A stretch of 64,000 bases of DNA, taken from NCBI GenBank assembly GCA_045222555.1, contig JBGUYY010000086.1, forward strand, positions 54,078-118,077, given 5' to 3'. The notes under the pieces were generated by a model that saw nothing but the letters and a program-made list of their open reading frames with translations, ran no database searches and was not told the origin of the DNA. Positions 60,711 through 64,000 of this stretch are shown here, piece after piece. Source of the stretch: UBA1756 sp045222555. Lineage in GTDB: Bacteria; Bacteroidota; Bacteroidia; Bacteroidales; WCHB1-69. A program made the position numbers and the translations under genes. The stretch's first letter is position 1. The number at the start of each line of letters is the position of its first letter.

Positions 60711-60797
60711 GTGCACTTCATACCATCGCTAGTCATAAATTGTTAATTTTCAATTATTTACCCCCCCCCTGATTAGAAGTAAATTTTTGAAAATCAG

Positions 60798-60828
60798 TTG
60801 GAAATGAACCCGATATTTTCTAATTTTG
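60798..60828 (+). promoter_or_regulatory. Promoter of the small four-helix membrane protein gene
   Basis: TTG (60798-60800), 20 bases, TAATTTTG (60821-60828): full consensus. A long leader of about 110 bases follows. Confidence 0.65.
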
Positions 60829-60946
60829 CAAGTTCACTTTTGGGACTTGTGAACGGGACTCCGCAAAGTTCAAAGGGTGGACATTTGGCACACACTGCGA
60901 GCGAAACAATTTTCAATTATTGAAGTCCCACCAAATTGTCATCTTC

Positions 60947-61330
60947 ATGAACAAACAAGCTTTTATTGAGATGGTTGAGGGCATCATCGGCCTTGTTGTA
61001 TGGTGTCTGTTCTTGTACCTTCACCCCCAGATGCCGGAATTCTGGGTGTATATGCCAATGTTTCTGGCCGGCATCGTCTATACCGTTATGATTATCAAAC
61101 GGAAGGACTATCAAGTGCCAGAGGGATTTGCTCCCTATTACAGAAGGGCCAATATAGAGACGGCCATCCTTACTCTGTTTTTTGCTGCAGTTGGCTTCTT
61201 ATCGCAGACCGCCTTCTCGCACGAAGTGATGACCTGGGGCTTGTGGTTAGCGATTATCATGTATGCCTTACTATTCTTCCACGGCGCCGCATTGGGTTTC
61301 TATTACAACCAGCGATTCAAGAAACGGTAG
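60947..61330 (+). CDS. Small four-helix membrane protein of unknown function
   Basis: 127 residues from the ATG at 60947. Four hydrophobic helices at about 8-26, 32-49, 70-90 and 97-117, short loops, a positively charged segment (KRKDYQ) after helix 2 and a basic C-terminus. No family recognised. A TTG nine codons upstream is also in frame but less likely. It has its own promoter with a long leader. Confidence 0.65.
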   Translation: MNKQAFIEMVEGIIGLVVWCLFLYLHPQMPEFWVYMPMFLAGIVYTVMIIKRKDYQVPEGFAPYYRRANIETAILTLFFAAVGFLSQTAFSHEVMTWGLWLAIIMYALLFFHGAALGFYYNQRFKKR

Positions 61331-61457
61331 TAAGGTGATAGCCGGTAGTTGAACCGAAACGGGGGAAATGGGTAGTGGCCGAGCGGACGGTACCAAAAGC
61401 GGCCATATCCAAACATTTGAAAAATATCTCCGCCGCAAGAGAATGACGCCAAGAGGC

Positions 61458-61482
61458 AGTTGTTTCCATTTTGGAAACAACT
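61458..61482. repeat. Perfect 10-bp inverted repeat
   Basis: AGTTGTTTCC (61458-61467), 5-base spacer ATTTT, GGAAACAACT (61473-61482). It is not followed by a T run, so a terminator is unlikely. It lies about 55 bases upstream of the -7 element of the truncated Bro-N gene and could be an operator or part of a small dispersed element. Confidence 0.6.
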
Positions 61483-61535
61483 GAAAAGGATATAATTTTC
61501 TTCAAAAAAAATCCTAATATTAAGAAAAAAAATAG

Positions 61536-61543
61536 TATTTTTG
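61536..61543 (+). promoter_or_regulatory. -7 element before the truncated Bro-N gene
   Basis: TATTTTTG, 25 bases before the ATG at 61569; no TTG at the expected distance. Confidence 0.4.
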
Positions 61544-61568
61544 CAGCTGCTAAATAAACTAATTATTT

Positions 61569-61832
61569 ATGGATGAAAATTTTGCAATTCAACTATTTGA
61601 GAACAAACAGGTGCGTGTGGTTTGGGACGCAGAAAAGGAAAAATATTACTTCTCTGTGGTGGACGTGGTGCAAGTGCTAACAGAAAGTGTGGATGGCCGA
61701 AAATATTGGAATAAGTTGAAACAGAGACTGAAGGCTGAAGGAAATGAGTCGGTGACAAATTGTCACCAACTGAAATTACCAGCTTCGGACGGAAAAAACT
61801 ACAAGACGGATGTTGCTGATTTCAGAAGATAG
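61569..61832 (+). pseudogene. Truncated Bro-N (phage antirepressor-like) gene
   Basis: 87 residues that match the start of Bro-N domain proteins: FENKQVRVVWD, YYFSVVDVVQVLTES, YWNKLKQRLKAEG and NCHQLKLPASDGKNYKTDVAD. Family members normally continue from this point with a TEG-R-IQS-PSPKAEPFK segment and reach 250-300 residues. Here the frame instead ends FRR-stop. A different frame directly at the break runs to a stop at 61862-61864 (encoding about 13 residues), so an internal deletion joining an out-of-frame 3' end is one explanation. A short functional N-terminal form cannot be excluded. Confidence 0.6.
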
Positions 61833-61923
61833 AGACCGTTGAGGCCAAAGAGTTGACGGAATAAAATGCCAATAATTTAACTTACACCCTCGTTGTTACA
61901 CTAACTGAAAATCTCGAACGACT

Positions 61924-62751
61924 ATGGAAACTGAAACGAAACTTTACCAATCGGAGGATGCTCTTATTCAACTGAATGTGCTTGTGGAAAATGAAACAGT
62001 GTGGCTGACGCAGGCGCAGATGGTATCACTATTTCAGCGAGATGTGTCAGTAATCTCCCGCCACATTAGGAATATTTTCAAAGAAGGAGAGTTGTGTTCA
62101 GATAGCAATTTGCATTTTTTGCAAATTGCAAATTCCGACAAGCCGGTTGCTTGCTATAGTCTTGATGTCATCATTTCAGTTGGTTATCGTGTGAAGAGCA
62201 GGCGTGGCACAGAATTTCGCATTTGGGCGACGAAAGTGCTGAAAGATTATCTTTATCGGGGATATGCGATTCACCAGAGAATCAACCGAGTTGAAAACCA
62301 GATGGAAGAACTTTCTAATCAAGTTCAATCCCTCGTTCAGCAAGCACTCCCGCCCAAGCAGGGAGTATTTTTCAACGGACAAATTTTCGATGCCTACCAG
62401 TTTGTCTCTGACTTAATCCGGAGTGCGAAGTGCTCCATTCTGTTGATTGACAATTACGTGGACGACAGTGTGTTGACCCAGTTGACAAAGCGGGCGGAGG
62501 GTGTTTCGGCCACGATTGGGGTGAACCACCTCACTGAGGCGTTCCGGCTGGATTTGGCAAGGCACAACAAGCAATACCCTCCTGTGTCGGTTCAACTCAT
62601 CGCTCCCACTCACGACCGTTTCCTGCTGATAGACGATAGCCGGCTTTACACCTTCGGGGCATCGTTCAAGGATTTGGGGAAGAAACTTTTCTGCTTTACG
62701 TTAATGGAGAACCCACAAGTGCTGGCAGCCGTGCGAAAGCTGATTGAATAG
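61924..62751 (+). CDS. RhuM/ORF6N-type DNA-binding protein fused to PLD-like domain
   Basis: 275 residues. The N-terminal half (about 1-120) matches the RhuM (virulence protein) family: VENETVWLTQAQMVSLFQRD, SVISRHIRNIFKEGEL, YSLDVIISVGYRVKSRRGT and FRIWATKVLKDYL. A coiled segment (about 118-141) joins a phospholipase D-like domain (about 148-275) with FDAYQFVSDLIRSAKCSILLIDNY and THDRFLLID (His230, Arg232, Asp237), a degenerate HKD motif in which Arg replaces Lys, followed by GASFKDLGKK. RhuM genes occur in islands, prophage remnants and next to restriction genes; their function is not settled. It lies 91 bases after the truncated Bro-N gene. Confidence 0.8.
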   Translation: METETKLYQSEDALIQLNVLVENETVWLTQAQMVSLFQRDVSVISRHIRNIFKEGELCSDSNLHFLQIANSDKPVACYSLDVIISVGYRVKSRRGTEFRIWATKVLKDYLYRGYAIHQRINRVENQMEELSNQVQSLVQQALPPKQGVFFNGQIFDAYQFVSDLIRSAKCSILLIDNYVDDSVLTQLTKRAEGVSATIGVNHLTEAFRLDLARHNKQYPPVSVQLIAPTHDRFLLIDDSRLYTFGASFKDLGKKLFCFTLMENPQVLAAVRKLIE

Positions 62752-62865
62752 AAGATGGGTGGAATTCCTCCCAAATCTCTCCCCCATTCCCCGCATATCA
62801 CACTTTTTTCTGTTGTGAGGGTTCACATTTCTGTTGTGAAGGGATAAATATTCGAAAAATGTGTG

Positions 62866-62873
62866 TACTTTTG
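62866..62873 (+). promoter_or_regulatory. -7 element before the fibronectin-III-like repeat gene
   Basis: TACTTTTG 49 bases before the ATG at 62923; no TTG at the expected distance. Confidence 0.45.
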
Positions 62874-62922
62874 CCGCCCTTTTAAACTGAAATTTGAAAA
62901 CCGAAAATTGAAAGGTCTCACT

Positions 62923-64000
62923 ATGAAAAAGTTCGCCTTCTTTATTTTCCTGCTGTGTGCGGGGATGAATGTTTTGTGTGCACAGATTGCGGCACCGACG
63001 CTGAACTCACCAGCGGATGGCTATGTGTATCCTAACACGATAAAGCCGAATTTGAAGATAAATTCCGTTTCTGGAGCAAGTTACTATATGTTCCATTGGT
63101 CGGAGGATCCCACTTTTGCCACCTACAGCTCATACACCATGTCATCTTCGTACACAGGATTGAACGTGAACGGACTGAAATTCGGCACGACCTATTACTG
63201 GCGAGTTTATGCCATCACGGCCAACTATGCCGACACTTCTGCCAGTTCGGCAGTGTGGAGTTTCACCACCACGGATGCGCCCACTATCACTGCCCCGGCT
63301 GACGGGACTATTCTTAGCAATAGCGTACGACCAACTGTCAAATGGACAGAAATAACGGGTGCATCCAAATATATCTACCAGTGTGACACCAGTTCTTCAT
63401 TCGATTCGCCATTGTGCTTGACCTATACTAATACGGGATACAGCTCCAGTGGATCCAACCCCCTTCAACTACACTTCGGTAAGACCTACTACCTTCGTAT
63501 GAGGGCGACCAATACGGATGAGAGCGACACTTCGGCGTGGTCAGCTGTGAGAACCTTCACCACCTGCGATGCTCCTACTTTATCCTCTCCAAGCAACGGC
63601 AGCACCCTCTCTACTGTGGCACCGACTGCGTATTACAACACGATTACGGGGGCGGGCGGCTATCTGATACAATGGAGCAAAGACGCTGATTTTGCTACCT
63701 ACGAGGAGTATTCGTTGGGCTCATCCAATAATGGTTATACGTTGAGTCGACTGGAATTTGGCACTACTTACTACTGGAGGGTTTGTGCATTCAATAGTAA
63801 CAGCACCGACACTTCGTCTTGGTCAGAGGTCTGGAATTTTACCACAAGCGGTGCCCCCACGCTTTCCACTCCCACCAATGGTTCCACCCTCACCACCATT
63901 AGGCCGACTGCGTATTACAACACTGTTTCTGGGGCGGGAGGTTATCTGATGCAATGGAGCGAAGACCCTGATTTTGCCACCTACGAGGAGTATTCCTTGA
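62923..64000 (+). CDS. Secreted protein with tandem fibronectin-III-like repeats, 3'-truncated by window edge
   Basis: The frame is open from the ATG at 62923 to the right edge (359 codons). Signal peptide about 1-21 (ending VLCAQ). Then come at least four tandem beta-sandwich modules of about 90-94 residues, each with the frame AP-L-(S/T)P--G--L----PT, W(S/T)-D--F, FGTTYYWRV and W-F-TT, a fibronectin type III-like pattern. Modules 3 and 4 are nearly identical and exactly 282 bases apart. With a T9SS-bearing neighbourhood and this architecture, a C-terminal sorting domain beyond the window is likely but unseen. Probably a surface or secreted adhesin, or the accessory part of an enzyme. Confidence 0.75.
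   Translation, partial: MKKFAFFIFLLCAGMNVLCAQIAAPTLNSPADGYVYPNTIKPNLKINSVSGASYYMFHWSEDPTFATYSSYTMSSSYTGLNVNGLKFGTTYYWRVYAITANYADTSASSAVWSFTTTDAPTITAPADGTILSNSVRPTVKWTEITGASKYIYQCDTSSSFDSPLCLTYTNTGYSSSGSNPLQLHFGKTYYLRMRATNTDESDTSAWSAVRTFTTCDAPTLSSPSNGSTLSTVAPTAYYNTITGAGGYLIQWSKDADFATYEEYSLGSSNNGYTLSRLEFGTTYYWRVCAFNSNSTDTSSWSEVWNFTTSGAPTLSTPTNGSTLTTIRPTAYYNTVSGAGGYLMQWSEDPDFATYEEYSL
63622..64000 (+). repeat. 282-bp tandem repeat in the fibronectin-III-like protein gene
   Basis: The string CCGACTGCGTATTACAACAC recurs at 63622 and 63904, and TTTTGC at 63690 and 63972, both 282 bases apart (94 codons). The near identity at DNA level indicates recent duplication and possible length variation. Confidence 0.75.

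Larger units (their letters stand above)
60644..60946 (+). other. 303-base intergenic region after the PnuC-like gene
   Basis: Contains a probable terminator, a run of nine C (60761-60769), and the promoter and leader of the next gene. No coding frame with support and no RNA gene seen. Confidence 0.55.

Noticed and set aside
60920..60946. TTG start nine codons upstream of the four-helix membrane protein
   Set aside because: An ATG at 60947 gives a cleaner first helix; the extension has no conserved look.
61317..61505. Short minus-strand frames upstream of the Bro-N remnant
   Set aside because: They cover the inverted repeat and non-coding DNA, lack a start context and end inside the neighbouring gene. 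A dispersed repeat is possible but cannot be shown from one copy.

Overview
The window comes from a member of the Bacteroidota, most likely Bacteroidales. Evidence: six gene products end in the type IX secretion (T9SS) C-terminal sorting domain; the gliding/T9SS-associated genes gldB, gldD and gldI are present; many intergenic spaces carry the Bacteroidota promoter form TTG-N18..22-TAnnTTTG; most starts lack a Shine-Dalgarno (SD) sequence; lipoproteins are abundant; and several neighbourhoods are typical of the phylum (ftsX-DUF3098-uppP, rsfS-ftsH-LUD-cdsA, ftsQ-ftsA-ftsZ). I saw no rRNA, tRNA, CRISPR array, complete insertion sequence or prophage. Both edges cut genes: ftsX on the left and a fibronectin-III-like repeat protein on the right.

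Layout. 1-3.7 kb (+): envelope and housekeeping run ftsX, DUF3098, uppP, nif3-like, zinc-ribbon coiled-coil gene, closed by a strong terminator. 3.8-9.4 kb (+): four-gene glycan operon (GT39-like membrane glycosyltransferase, lipoprotein, polyprenyl-phosphate sugar-1-phosphate transferase, GT2). 9.4-13.3 kb (-): ssb, then the operon nrnA-gldI-gldD-gldB. 13.4-16.0 kb (+): Omp85-like barrel and DUF819 membrane protein. 16.1-22.1 kb (+): lipoprotein, papain-like T9SS protease of 1302 residues, and MBOAT acyltransferase in one tight run. 22.3-30.7 kb (-): two lipoproteins, lysS-mscS-speB, two paralogous small T9SS cargo proteins, a SAM hydrolase-like gene and a serine hydrolase. 30.9-41.5 kb (-): a single 10.7-kb gene for a 3559-residue SprB-like adhesin. 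41.9-46.1 kb (-): rsfS-ftsH-LUD-cdsA. 46.2-50.8 kb (+): two lysyl-endopeptidase-like T9SS serine proteases and wbqC. 50.8-54.5 kb (-): ftsQ-ftsA-ftsZ. 55.1-56.2 kb (+): rpsF-rpsR-rplI. 56.3-61.3 kb: phosphodiester-glycosidase-like lipoprotein, a small lipoprotein, a 5'-nucleotidase/HAD/PnuC group that suggests nucleotide or NAD-precursor salvage, and a small membrane protein. 61.5-64 kb (+): accessory segment with a truncated Bro-N gene, a RhuM-like/PLD-like fusion and the start of a tandem-repeat surface protein.

How the parts fit. Much of the window serves the cell surface: lipid-linked sugar assembly (GT operon, UppP recycling), outer-membrane lipoproteins, and secreted T9SS cargo (three proteases, a giant adhesin, two small proteins). 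The gld genes are accessory parts of the gliding/T9SS machinery; the Por/Spr secretion genes themselves are not here.

The points I would look at first are: (1) perfect eight-base SD sequences only at rpsR and rplI, in a phylum whose ribosomes normally ignore SDs because bS18, bS6 and bS21 hide the anti-SD; (2) an FtsZ whose GTP-binding signature reads GKGTGTG instead of GGGTGTG; (3) a papain-like protease with dockerin-like calcium loops between catalytic His and Asn, in an operon with an MBOAT acyltransferase; (4) the modular giant adhesin; (5) the RhuM/PLD-like and Bro-N accessory pair. None of these is proven to be a new system from sequence alone.
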